A stretch of DNA of 14,048 nt from Nitrospiraceae bacterium. Its GTDB lineage: Bacteria > Nitrospirota > Nitrospiria > Nitrospirales > Nitrospiraceae. Location of the stretch: assembly GCA_014534095.1 (NCBI GenBank), contig JACVSD010000039.1:1-14048 (forward strand), in the 5' to 3' direction. A model generated the notes under the pieces. That model did no database searches and had not been told where the DNA came from. It was given only the letters and a program-made list of their open reading frames with translations. Within the stretch, counting starts at the first letter, position 1. Each line of letters starts with the position of its first letter. A program made the translations under genes and the position numbers. Of this stretch, positions 1-7,153 are shown piece by piece.

Positions 1-534
1 ACCCGCACGATTGACGCTCTTGATGATATTTTGCGCCGATGTCACGGCACCCGTGATGATATGGACGTCAACCTCCAAGCGGCTACCCGACATACCCAAG
101 GGCTCGCGGATTCCATCCTGATCGTCGACCACAAATTCGCGGGGCAAGACATGCAGAATGCGTCGATCATGGGGCAACACCGCAACGGTGCGTGCCGTTT
201 CCACGGCCCGTTGTACATCTCCTCGCGTCACTTCTTGTTTCTTGAGCGCGACGACCCCGCGGGAGTTCTCCCCCGAGATATGGCTGCCCGCAATACCGGT
301 ATAGACGGAATTGATTTGAACGGCGGCCATGAGTTCAGCTTCTTCCACGGCTTTCTTGATGGACTCGACGGTGCTTTCGATGTTCACCACGACGCCTTTG
401 CGGAGGCCGCGCGAGGGGCTCGAGCCGATGCCGATGATGTTGACGGCGCCCTGTTCCGACACTTCGGCGACGACGGCGCAAATTTTTGTCGTTCCAATGT
501 CGAGTCCTACCACGATGTGGTCCCTCTTCGCCAC
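1..534 (-). CDS. ftsA: Cell division protein FtsA, N-terminal part (3' end outside window)
   Basis: FtsA is the actin-like ATPase that tethers FtsZ to the inner membrane and recruits later divisome proteins. The first 178 codons are present and the gene runs off position 1. The protein opens VAKRDHIVVGLDIGTTK: residues 12-17 (DIGTTK) are the phosphate-1 loop of the actin/Hsp70 fold. It is followed by the conserved SRGLRKGVVVNI stretch and by YTGIAGSHI leading into the 1C subdomain that is specific to FtsA. The start is GTG at 534-532. An in-frame TAA lies three codons upstream (543-541), so no longer start is possible. A strong G-rich Shine-Dalgarno sequence (551-544 on the transcript strand) sits 9 nt before it. 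It follows ftsQ after 92 nt, the second-longest spacer after the one before murD if the 104-nt ftsW spacer is left aside. The C-terminal membrane-targeting helix is outside the window. Confidence 0.96.
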   Translation of the reverse strand, partial: MAKRDHIVVGLDIGTTKICAVVAEVSEQGAVNIIGIGSSPSRGLRKGVVVNIESTVESIKKAVEEAELMAAVQINSVYTGIAGSHISGENSRGVVALKKQEVTRGDVQRAVETARTVAVLPHDRRILHVLPREFVVDDQDGIREPLGMSGSRLEVDVHIITGAVTSAQNIIKSVNRAG

Positions 535-626
535 CGTCGATTACCCCCCTTCCACAAAACGACGCGGATAAATACAGTCGGTGGAAGTGCCGCGTCGTAT
601 CAGCTAGACACCGCAGTTCCGCGTCG
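535..626 (-). promoter_or_regulatory. Structured ftsQ-ftsA spacer with ftsA ribosome-binding site
   Basis: This 92-nt spacer carries an 8-mer, CGACGCGG on the transcript strand, twice (626-619 directly after the ftsQ stop, and 597-590). Its exact complement CCGCGTCG lies once at 567-560. Between the second copy and the complement lies CTTCCAC (587-581), the exact complement of GTGGAAG (555-549), which overlaps the 5' edge of the ftsA Shine-Dalgarno. The order A-A-B-A'-B' allows a hairpin, a competing hairpin or an H-type pseudoknot that would partly cover the ribosome-binding site. The complementarities are read directly; regulation is inferred. No convincing -35/-10 promoter was found. Confidence 0.45.
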
Positions 627-1457
627 TCAACTTCTCTCTCGAACGATCACCTTCCCCGGATACCGCAGATCAATGTCGCTGCAACTCTCCCGATGACCGT
701 AGCCGGCGCTGGTCGGAAGATACAGCTCCATTTTTTGATAGCGCTCCCATTTCTCTTCGAATGAAGCCCGACCGAATTGCAACCGCCGTCCTTCCACATA
801 CGCCACCACATTGTCCGGATTGCCGACATCGACCTCCGGCCGGCCGTGAAACGTCCTGCTCAGAAGAGCGGCCAACTCGATTCCTTGTCGAGCCATTTGA
901 AGAGGGCGATTTTCACTCTCGAGCATGCCTCTTGGGTTGATACCTATCATCACCGGCAAACCAGGATCATCGGTCGGTGAAAGCATCGATAAAGGGTGGC
1001 CTTCTTCATCCAGCAAAAGGGTCACGGGGAAACCACGTAGAATCGCCGCGGCTCGACGCTCCGTCACCGCAACCGTTAACGTATGTGGGAGCACCCGATG
1101 TACGGTTGCTTGTTTGATCCATGGATGTGACTCGACCCGAATGGCCAACCGTCTGGGATTCAGCGTGAACAGGTTTTGATGGGGAGGAAGCGCCAGCCGT
1201 TCCAAGACTTCTTGCCTGCTGACCTGGCCGGCCCCAATCAAGGTAATGTCCTGTACTTCAAACCAGCGTGCCACAGAAGGGGCGATCTTCTCATAGACCA
1301 TCACGGTACCCCAGGCCGTACAGGCAAGCAGCAACGGGACCGCGATGCATAAACCATATCGGCGTAGGCGTGCCGAGTCCAACCGGTAGGGGACCGGTCG
1401 CGACGAGACATTCGCACGTGGCGCAGAACTTTTTGATCGCCGACTACTCCTGCACAT
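627..1457 (-). CDS. ftsQ: Cell division protein FtsQ
   Basis: FtsQ is a bitopic inner-membrane divisome protein that in other bacteria works with FtsB and FtsL to connect cytoplasmic ring components with FtsW/FtsI. From the ATG at 1457 the protein has 276 residues. A basic cytoplasmic tail of about 35 residues is followed by one membrane segment (about 36-55, LCIAVPLLLACTAWG). A POTRA domain (about 66-140) comes next, with the typical FEVQDITLIG start, an HPWIKQATVHRVLPHTL core and a VTER strand, and then the FtsQ beta domain. A GTG 15 nt upstream (1472) is also in frame and begins one base after the ddl stop. I prefer the ATG because GGGGA lies 8 nt before it, whereas the GTG has only an A-rich leader. 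Sequence in this family diverges quickly, so the call rests on domain layout plus position between ddl and ftsA. Confidence 0.93.
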   Translation of the reverse strand: MCRSSRRSKSSAPRANVSSRPVPYRLDSARLRRYGLCIAVPLLLACTAWGTVMVYEKIAPSVARWFEVQDITLIGAGQVSRQEVLERLALPPHQNLFTLNPRRLAIRVESHPWIKQATVHRVLPHTLTVAVTERRAAAILRGFPVTLLLDEEGHPLSMLSPTDDPGLPVMIGINPRGMLESENRPLQMARQGIELAALLSRTFHGRPEVDVGNPDNVVAYVEGRRLQFGRASFEEKWERYQKMELYLPTSAGYGHRESCSDIDLRYPGKVIVRERS

Positions 1458-1473
1458 CACCGAATTCCCCACT

Positions 1474-2406
1474 TCAATTTTTTACACGCTTCAACGCTGA
1501 TGCCAAGATGCGCTCGGTCAGTGCGTCGTATTCAATTCCGGCCTGCGACGCGGCCATAGGCAACAAGCTGGTCTCCGTCATACCGGGAGTCGTGTTAATT
1601 TCCAGTACGTATGGTCGGCCTCGAGAGGTCACGCGGAAATCGACCCGTATGGCGCCCTCGCAACCCATGGCCTCATAGGCCTTGACCGCCAAGTCTCGAA
1701 GTCGTCGGCTCACCTGGGCCGGCAGAGGCGCCGGGCAGCGATAGTGCGTCTGACCTTTCTGGTATTTGGCCTTGTAATCATAGAAACCGCCGGGAGCGAC
1801 AATTTCTATCGCGGGCAGAGGCTGACCGGCGAGGACCGACACCGTCAGTTCCCGGCCGGGGATATAGGATTCGATCACGGCGTCCCGGTCGTGCCGGTGC
1901 GCCTCCCGAAGCGCCCGGCGCCATTGACTAGCCAGGCGCACGATCGACACGCCGATCGTTGAGCCTTGCGAGGCCGGCTTCACGACGACCGGCCATGTCA
2001 GGCCGACAGGAGGCAGTTTTTTTGGATGCCTTTTTTCTCCTGCATGCAGCACCGTGCCGGGCGGCACCGGAATGCCGAACGATTCAAGCATGACCTTGGC
2101 CGTCCCCTTATGCATAGCGATGGCGCTCGCTCGAACCCCCGATCCGGTATACGGTATGCCGAGGACTTCCAACAGACCTTGTATCGTCCCGTCTTCCCCT
2201 CCGGGGCCGTGCAGAGCCATGAATGCAAGTTCCACCTTGTGTCTCCGCAGGCGCTGCACAACGGCGGCATCCACATCGATCGTGACGGCTTCATAGCCAC
2301 GACGACGCAGCGCCGCATGCACTGCGTGTCCTGTCTTCAGCGACACTTCTCGCTCGGCCGATTGCCCGCCCATCAGCACCCCGATGCGGGCAGGCGTCAG
2401 CGGCAT
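1474..2406 (-). CDS. ddl: D-alanine--D-alanine ligase
   Basis: Cytoplasmic ATP-grasp enzyme that joins two D-alanines, the dipeptide MurF then attaches. At 310 residues it is of normal DdlB length. Visible motifs in order: GVLMGGQSAEREVSL (9-23), ALHGPGGEDG (64-73), the HKGTAK element (99-104), VKPASQGSTIGVS (142-154), the loop YDYKAKY (209-215) whose tyrosine is the residue type found in D-Ala-D-Ala rather than D-Ala-D-Lac ligases, VDFR (255-258), and the metal/ATP-binding EINTTPGMTE (269-278). The start is ATG at 2406, giving the expected N-terminus, but no Shine-Dalgarno lies at normal distance. The strong AGGAGGAG at 2451-2444 is out of reach and serves a short out-of-frame leader (2438-2397). 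Residues 124-131 (EKRHPKKL) are encoded by A6 and A7 runs. Confidence 0.97.
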   Translation of the reverse strand: MPLTPARIGVLMGGQSAEREVSLKTGHAVHAALRRRGYEAVTIDVDAAVVQRLRRHKVELAFMALHGPGGEDGTIQGLLEVLGIPYTGSGVRASAIAMHKGTAKVMLESFGIPVPPGTVLHAGEKRHPKKLPPVGLTWPVVVKPASQGSTIGVSIVRLASQWRRALREAHRHDRDAVIESYIPGRELTVSVLAGQPLPAIEIVAPGGFYDYKAKYQKGQTHYRCPAPLPAQVSRRLRDLAVKAYEAMGCEGAIRVDFRVTSRGRPYVLEINTTPGMTETSLLPMAASQAGIEYDALTERILASALKRVKN

Positions 2407-2438
2407 GGGCCACCATTGTTTTCTCTGCTGCCTTTCAC
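2397..2438 (-). other. Possible 13-codon leader ORF overlapping the ddl start
   Basis: A GTG at 2438-2436 lies 5 nt downstream of AGGAGGAG (2451-2444), the best Shine-Dalgarno in the window, which itself overlaps the murB stop. The frame reads VKGSRENNGGPCR and stops with TGA at 2399-2397, 7-9 bases into ddl in another frame. The ddl ATG (2406) lacks its own Shine-Dalgarno, so ribosomes finishing the leader could re-initiate on ddl. The alternative is that one base is missing or extra here and the GTG is the true ddl start. The sequence facts are direct; translation of the leader is inferred. Confidence 0.35.
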
Positions 2439-2449
2439 CGATTCTCCTC

Positions 2450-3406
2450 CTAGGGTTGCCCGACGATTTTCAATTCGAGCTTCAAGACGACACCCGTTTT
2501 CTTCTCCACGGTCCGCCCCACTTCTCGGACCAGCTCGATGACATCCTCCGCGCTTGCGTTTCCTCGATTGACCACAAAATTCGCGTGCTTCTCGGAGACC
2601 TGCGCGTCGCCGATTCGAAAGCCTTTGAGGCCGGCCGCCTCAATAAGGCGGCCGGCCGCATCCGTCTCAGGATTTTTGAAGGCGCACCCTGCATTAGGAA
2701 GCGTCAATGGTTGCGTGTCTTTTCGATACTGAAGATAGTCTTTCACCGTGGCTCGAATCTTCTCACGCTCTCCGGGCGCAAGTTGCAGCCAGACACCGAC
2801 AACAATCCCTTTCGGCAAATGGGCCCGGCGGTACGTAAACGGAATGGCTGATGTAGGACAATCCTGCATCTCACCTCGGGGATTGATAAGTCGCACGGCT
2901 TTCACCGAATCCTTCATCTCACCCAGCCGCGTGCCGGCGTTCATGACGACACATCCCGCAACCGTTCCCGGGATGCCGGCGGCCCATTCCAATCCCGATA
3001 ACGATCGGCTGATGGCATGGCGCAGCAAGGTCGGCATGATCACACCGCCTTCCGCGTAGATGACTCCGTTGGGCTCATCGATGATGGTCTTGAACTTCAT
3101 GAGACTAACCACGACTCCGCGAATCCCTCCGTCACGCACCAACAGATTGGTGCCGCCGATCACAAAGATCGGAGCCTTCGCTGCCCGCGCTTGAATGACC
3201 AATCTTGCGAGGTCCTCGACCGTGTTCGGCAACACCAGCACGTCGGCAGGGCCTCCGATTTTCAGGGAGGTGTACTCCCGCAACGGTGCATGAAAGTGCA
3301 CCTCTGCCTTCACGCCGGACACCACACTGGACAGATCCTGACCATCGGCCACAGGCGCCTTCGCTCGTAGGAAAGAGGTTCTCCGCGGCCGAGTCTCGCT
3401 CTTCAC
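2450..3406 (-). CDS. murB: UDP-N-acetylenolpyruvoylglucosamine reductase MurB (type II)
   Basis: Flavoenzyme that reduces enolpyruvyl-UDP-GlcNAc with NADPH to UDP-MurNAc, the step before MurC. It has 318 residues. The FAD-binding region shows YTSLKIGGPAD (45-55), IGGTNLLVRDGG (83-94) and GLEWAAGIPGTVAGCVVMNAG (138-158). FTYRR (190-194) and RKDTQPL (228-234) are the usual substrate-binding blocks. The C-terminal domain has GLKGFRIGDAQVSEKHANFVVN (259-280), including the conserved glutamate. The proton-donor position, serine in E. coli MurB, is Cys241 in NAGCAFKNP. The start is GTG at 3406, with GAAGGGA ending about 5 nt upstream, 13 nt after murC. An N-terminal tail of about 30 residues precedes the FAD domain. 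Short overall length without the extra loop of the E. coli enzyme fits type II. Confidence 0.97.
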   Translation of the reverse strand: MKSETRPRRTSFLRAKAPVADGQDLSSVVSGVKAEVHFHAPLREYTSLKIGGPADVLVLPNTVEDLARLVIQARAAKAPIFVIGGTNLLVRDGGIRGVVVSLMKFKTIIDEPNGVIYAEGGVIMPTLLRHAISRSLSGLEWAAGIPGTVAGCVVMNAGTRLGEMKDSVKAVRLINPRGEMQDCPTSAIPFTYRRAHLPKGIVVGVWLQLAPGEREKIRATVKDYLQYRKDTQPLTLPNAGCAFKNPETDAAGRLIEAAGLKGFRIGDAQVSEKHANFVVNRGNASAEDVIELVREVGRTVEKKTGVVLKLELKIVGQP

Positions 3407-3419
3407 TCAGGTCCCTTCT

Positions 3420-4799
3420 TCACAGACGCTCCAAAAGTTGTGGGCCGACTTTCCAAATGTCGCCCGCCCCGAGCGTCATGACGAGATCTCCGGTTCGCAC
3501 CTGTGAGTGCACCTGTTCCGCCAAGGCATCTTTTCGGTCGATCCAGGTGACCGAACGATGGCCCGCGGCTCGAATGGCCTCGGCCAATTTCTCTCCGGAG
3601 ATGCCGGGAATCTCCCGCTCTCCGGCAGGATAGATCTCCGTCACGAACAACACGTCTGCATGATCGAAGGCACGGGCGAAGTCATCCATCAGATCACGGC
3701 TGCGCGTATAGCGGTGCGGTTGAAAGAGGACGACCAGGCGGCGATCCCACCCTTGTTTGGCCGCGGTAAGCGTGGCGCGAATCTCAGTCGGGTGGTGGCC
3801 ATAGTCGTCCACGATCATCACACCGCCTTTCTCGCCGCGGAGCTGAAAGCGTCGCTCCACGCCGGTAAATGCCGCCAACCCTTTTCGGATGAGATCGATG
3901 GGTACGTCCAATTCCATGCCGACGGCAATCGCCACCAAGGCGTTCGACACGTTATGGATGCCGGGGATAGAGAGACGGAATGGACCCAGGTGTTTGTCAC
4001 GAAAGTGTCCTCTGAATTCGGATTCCCATTTTTTCAGAATGATGTCCGTCGCCCGAAAATCCGGCGGAGGTGACCCGGCCTGCTCGCGCAACCCGTAGGT
4101 TTGGAATCGTTTGACCACACGAGGAAGCAGGGATCGGAGACGGGCATCATCCAGGCAGAGCACCGCCAAACCATAAAAAGGAATGCGATTGATGAACTCT
4201 AGAAAACTTTCCTCCAACCGTTCCATGCTTCCGTAATGATCCAAATGCTCGCGGTCCATGTTGGTCACGGCGACGATCGACGGAGAAAGCTTCAGAAACG
4301 ACCCATCACTTTCATCCGCCTCGGCCACCAAGAGATCACCGCGTCCCAGGCAGGCGTGACTCCCGAGCGCGTTGACCTTTCCGCCGATGACGACGGTGGG
4401 ATCCAACCCCCCCTGGGCCAGCACCGACGACACCATGGTCGTCGTCGTCGTCTTACCGTGCGCGCCGGCAATGGCGACCCCATATTTCAGCCGCATGAGT
4501 TCCGCCAGCATCTCGGCGCGCGGAATGACGGGAATGAGGCGAGCCCGGGCAGTAACGACTTCAGGATTCGTTGGCGAGACGGCAGAAGAAATCACCACGA
4601 CCTGCGCTTCACCCACATGCGCATCTCGATGCCCGATAAAAATGCGCCCGCCCAGTTCTTCCAATCGCCGGGTCGTCTCGGAGCCGTGAAGGTCGGACCC
4701 CGTGACCTTGTATCCCAGCGTAAGCAGCACTTCGGCGATGCCGCTCATGCCGGATCCTCCGATCCCAACTAAATGAATGTGCTGAATCTTTCGAAACAT
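3420..4799 (-). CDS. murC: UDP-N-acetylmuramate--L-alanine ligase
   Basis: ATP-dependent cytoplasmic ligase that adds L-alanine to UDP-MurNAc, the first amino acid of the stem peptide. With the ATG at 4799 it has 459 residues, close to E. coli MurC (491). It opens [20 protein letters not shown], the Rossmann-like UDP-binding domain with [12 protein letters not shown]. The central ligase domain has the P-loop [11 protein letters not shown] (about 111-121), then [10 protein letters not shown] and [14 protein letters not shown]. The C-terminal domain has [15 protein letters not shown] and [12 protein letters not shown], both diagnostic of MurC rather than MurD/E/F. A TTG 12 nt upstream (4811) is also in frame; neither start has a Shine-Dalgarno at normal distance, and the ATG matches the family N-terminus. 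An in-frame TGA (4832-4830) excludes anything longer. It follows murG after 66 nt containing a perfect hairpin. Confidence 0.97.
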   Translation of the reverse strand: MFRKIQHIHLVGIGGSGMSGIAEVLLTLGYKVTGSDLHGSETTRRLEELGGRIFIGHRDAHVGEAQVVVISSAVSPTNPEVVTARARLIPVIPRAEMLAELMRLKYGVAIAGAHGKTTTTTMVSSVLAQGGLDPTVVIGGKVNALGSHACLGRGDLLVAEADESDGSFLKLSPSIVAVTNMDREHLDHYGSMERLEESFLEFINRIPFYGLAVLCLDDARLRSLLPRVVKRFQTYGLREQAGSPPPDFRATDIILKKWESEFRGHFRDKHLGPFRLSIPGIHNVSNALVAIAVGMELDVPIDLIRKGLAAFTGVERRFQLRGEKGGVMIVDDYGHHPTEIRATLTAAKQGWDRRLVVLFQPHRYTRSRDLMDDFARAFDHADVLFVTEIYPAGEREIPGISGEKLAEAIRAAGHRSVTWIDRKDALAEQVHSQVRTGDLVMTLGAGDIWKVGPQLLERL

Positions 4800-4831
4800 C
4801 GTCGTTTGCAAGAGCCGGGAGGCTAAAAGTC

Positions 4832-4851
4832 ATGGGAACTCGGGTTCCCAT
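4832..4851 (-). repeat. Perfect 8-bp hairpin between murG and murC
   Basis: ATGGGAAC (4832-4839) and GTTCCCAT (4844-4851) are exact inverse complements around a 4-base loop. On the transcript the hairpin starts 14 nt after the murG stop, directly follows AGGAGGG (4858-4852), and is followed by GACTTTTAG. The T tract is too short and offset for a standard terminator. A role in mRNA stability, partial attenuation or translational control of murC is possible but inferred. The AGGAGGG has no in-frame murC start near it. Confidence 0.5.
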
Positions 4852-4865
4852 CCCTCCTGTCCACT

Positions 4866-5966
4866 CTAGCCCCTCGACCCTTGCGCGATTACAAGGACAC
4901 ATTCGCGAACGATCGCCTCCACCGCGTCCGTTCTGGCGAGGGTACGGCTTCGTTCGCCCATTGCGCGCAAACGCGGTGGATCGGAAAGCAGCCCGGCGAT
5001 CGCCTTGGCAAGCGCCGGGCCCGTTAATTCCCGCTCACCCATGACAAGCGCAGCGCCTGCCTGGGCCAACACGTCGGCATTGTGCGCCTGATGCTGATAA
5101 ATCGCATAGGGAAACGGGATGAGAATCGCCGGTTTTCCGCTTACGGTCAGCTCCGCGACCGTCATTGCTCCGGAGCGCGAAACCACGAGATCGGCTGCGC
5201 GGAATGCGGCCGGCATATCGAACAAGAACGGAACGACCGCGCCGTTGACTCCGGCCGTCTTGTACACGCCCGCGACCCGCTCGTAATCGGCCTCTCCCGT
5301 TTGATGAGTGATGGACAACGTCGATCGGAGGACCTCGTCTCCCATAAGAACGGCAAGCGCTTCGATCATGGCTTCGTTGATGGCATGTGCTCCCCGGCTA
5401 CCCCCGAAGACCAGGAGCGACTTATCGCCTTTCGTGGACGTCTCCGTTCCCCTCGACTCGAGAAACGCTCGGCGCACCGGCACGCCGACAACCCGAACCT
5501 TGGAAGAGTCGAAGTATCGGGATGCCGCCTCGAACCCGAGAAATACACGGTGTGCCAGCGGTCCCAACATCGTATTGGCTTTACCCGGATAGGCATTCGG
5601 CTCCACGATAACCCGAGGGATTCGCAACAAAAAGGCGGCCAAAAGCACAGGTGGAGTGGTATAACCGCCGACCCCTATAACGAGATCCGCTCGGTGCCGT
5701 TTGAGAAGAGTAATGGATTCCCGCACACCGGTCGGTAATGAAAGAAACGCGCTCAGGCTCCGGCGCAACCCTACGCCCATCACCGGCAAGGCGGTGATCA
5801 GGTCCATATCAAAGCCTTCGTGCGGAAGCACTTTGACCTCAATGCCCCGCGACGTGCCGACAAACCGAACGGTCGCATCGGGTTCCAGCCGAAGAAATTC
5901 ATGGGCCAGTGCGATGGCAGGATACAAATGCCCTCCCGTGCCGCCGGCGGCGATGATGACTCTCAT
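4866..5966 (-). CDS. murG: UDP-GlcNAc:lipid I N-acetylglucosaminyltransferase MurG
   Basis: Peripheral membrane GT-B glycosyltransferase that converts lipid I to lipid II on the cytoplasmic face. At 366 residues it is of normal length. It opens MRVIIAAGGTGGHLYPAIA with the glycine-rich loop at 8-13. It then shows VIGVGGYTTPPVLLAA (97-111), the second glycine-rich FGGSRGAH (187-194), and the C-terminal donor-binding SRSGAMTVAEL (263-273) and YQHQAHNADVL (290-300). The block usually written HEQN in this family reads VEPN here (121-124); the asparagine is kept. The start is ATG at 5966, forming an ATGA overlap with the ftsW stop, which supports coupled translation. The reading frame stays open for nearly 1.5 kb upstream across ftsW, but the family N-terminus fixes the start here. 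Confidence 0.97.
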   Translation of the reverse strand: MRVIIAAGGTGGHLYPAIALAHEFLRLEPDATVRFVGTSRGIEVKVLPHEGFDMDLITALPVMGVGLRRSLSAFLSLPTGVRESITLLKRHRADLVIGVGGYTTPPVLLAAFLLRIPRVIVEPNAYPGKANTMLGPLAHRVFLGFEAASRYFDSSKVRVVGVPVRRAFLESRGTETSTKGDKSLLVFGGSRGAHAINEAMIEALAVLMGDEVLRSTLSITHQTGEADYERVAGVYKTAGVNGAVVPFLFDMPAAFRAADLVVSRSGAMTVAELTVSGKPAILIPFPYAIYQHQAHNADVLAQAGAALVMGERELTGPALAKAIAGLLSDPPRLRAMGERSRTLARTDAVEAIVRECVLVIAQGSRG

Positions 5967-7153
5967 CGCATTCCGCCTCCGATCCGATACCCACCGATCT
6001 TCCGCCCTCCTTGCCGGTCGCGGGAAATACTCAAAAGGATACCGATGCTCAATAAGGTCATCAGCAAGGAGGAGCCGCCGTAGCTGACCAGCGGAAGCGT
6101 CAGGCCCTTTGTTGGAAGTAAGCCCGTTGCCACCCCTGCATTGACGAGAACTTGCACTCCGATCAACAGGGTGATTCCAAGAGCCAGATACCGCCCAAAT
6201 GGTTCCCGTGCGCGCCCGGCGATCTGAAACCCTTTGAACACCAACACGCTGAACAGGATGATGATCAAGGCAGTCCCGATAAGGCCCAGTTCCTCGCCGA
6301 CCAGCGCCAAGACAAAATCCGTGTGCGCCTCCGGCAAAAAAAAGAGTTTTTGTTTGCCCTCTCCCAATCCTACGCCAAACACCTTTCCGCTGCCGAACGC
6401 TAAGAACGACTGATTGACCTGAAACGCGGCGCCGGTGGGATCCTTTCCAGGATCGAGAAAACTCATCAAGCGCTGGAGCCGATAGGGCGATTTCCAAATC
6501 GCCACGATCAATAGAATGAGCGCGATCGGAATGAGACCGCACAGATGCTTGAGACGGGCTCCTCCCAGAAAGAGCACTCCCAACGTGACGGTTCCCAAGA
6601 CCAGGACCGTCCCCAAGTCGGGCTGCATCAAGATCAGTCCGCCGAATAGTCCCACCACGACGAGAGGAGGAAGAAATCCCGAGACCAATTCGGCCATTCG
6701 GCCTTCCTTTCTGGTCACGTACATCGCCAGATAGAGCACCGTCGCGAGTTTGGCCATCTCGGCCGGTTGCACCGACACTGCGCCGATATGAAACCAGCGT
6801 CGCGCGCCTTTGGCCGCCACTCCTAGTGAAGGCAGCAGCACGACGAGCAGCAGAATGGCCGTCACGCCCAGAATCGGGAGCGTCAGTTTCCGCCAGACAA
6901 GATAATCCAGACGCGACGCGATGTGGAGCAGCAAAAAGCCGAACCCCAACCACGCTGCTTGACGCTTGAGGAAATACAAGGAGTCGTGAAAACGATTCTG
7001 CGCCACCACTGCACTGGCACTGTAGACCATCACAAGGCCGATGAGAGTCAGCAGTGCAGCCGCCATGAGGATGGTCCCATCCGCGCTGGGTTGCTTCGGC
7101 AACGGATTCCCCGACAACGCCAATATCCTCGCTCTGGTCAACCGGCGCGGCAT
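5963..7153 (-). CDS. ftsW: Septal peptidoglycan glycosyltransferase FtsW
   Basis: SEDS-family polytopic membrane protein that polymerises lipid II at the septum together with FtsI. It has 396 residues with about ten hydrophobic segments, starting near 29-50. Family signatures: GARRWFHIGAVSVQPAEMAKL (116-136), MQPDLGT (176-182), RLQRLMSFLDPGKDP (225-239), the catalytic-loop motif LPEAHTDFV (273-281) with the essential aspartate at 279, and LPLVSYGGSSLL (353-364). A basic C-terminal tail follows. The start is ATG at 7153, preceded at close range by AAGAGAAGCAGG. An in-frame TAG in the murD-ftsW spacer, with no start codon between, rules out an extension. That 104-nt spacer (7154-7257) holds a GC-rich CCGGCGCCGG palindrome and no supported gene. 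The stop overlaps murG by 4 bp. Codons 270-273 contain a T8 run. Confidence 0.97.
   Translation of the reverse strand: MPRRLTRARILALSGNPLPKQPSADGTILMAAALLTLIGLVMVYSASAVVAQNRFHDSLYFLKRQAAWLGFGFLLLHIASRLDYLVWRKLTLPILGVTAILLLVVLLPSLGVAAKGARRWFHIGAVSVQPAEMAKLATVLYLAMYVTRKEGRMAELVSGFLPPLVVVGLFGGLILMQPDLGTVLVLGTVTLGVLFLGGARLKHLCGLIPIALILLIVAIWKSPYRLQRLMSFLDPGKDPTGAAFQVNQSFLAFGSGKVFGVGLGEGKQKLFFLPEAHTDFVLALVGEELGLIGTALIIILFSVLVFKGFQIAGRAREPFGRYLALGITLLIGVQVLVNAGVATGLLPTKGLTLPLVSYGGSSLLMTLLSIGILLSISRDRQGGRKIGGYRIGGGMR

Noticed and set aside
564..580. AT-rich TGTATTTAT in the ftsQ-ftsA spacer as an ftsA promoter -10 box
   Set aside because: No acceptable -35 element at 16-18 bp and poor match to an extended -10; kept only as part of the structured spacer.
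31..696. Plus-strand open frame opposite ftsA and ftsQ
   Set aside because: It is antisense to clearly recognised genes, its translation resembles no family I know, and its frame crosses the ftsQ-ftsA boundary; other plus-strand open frames (for example 4236-4772 and 5082-5738) fail for the same reasons.
1458..1472. GTG start for ftsQ five codons upstream of the ATG
   Set aside because: It lacks a Shine-Dalgarno, whereas GGGGA is well placed for the ATG at 1457. The choice changes only five residues and is not certain.
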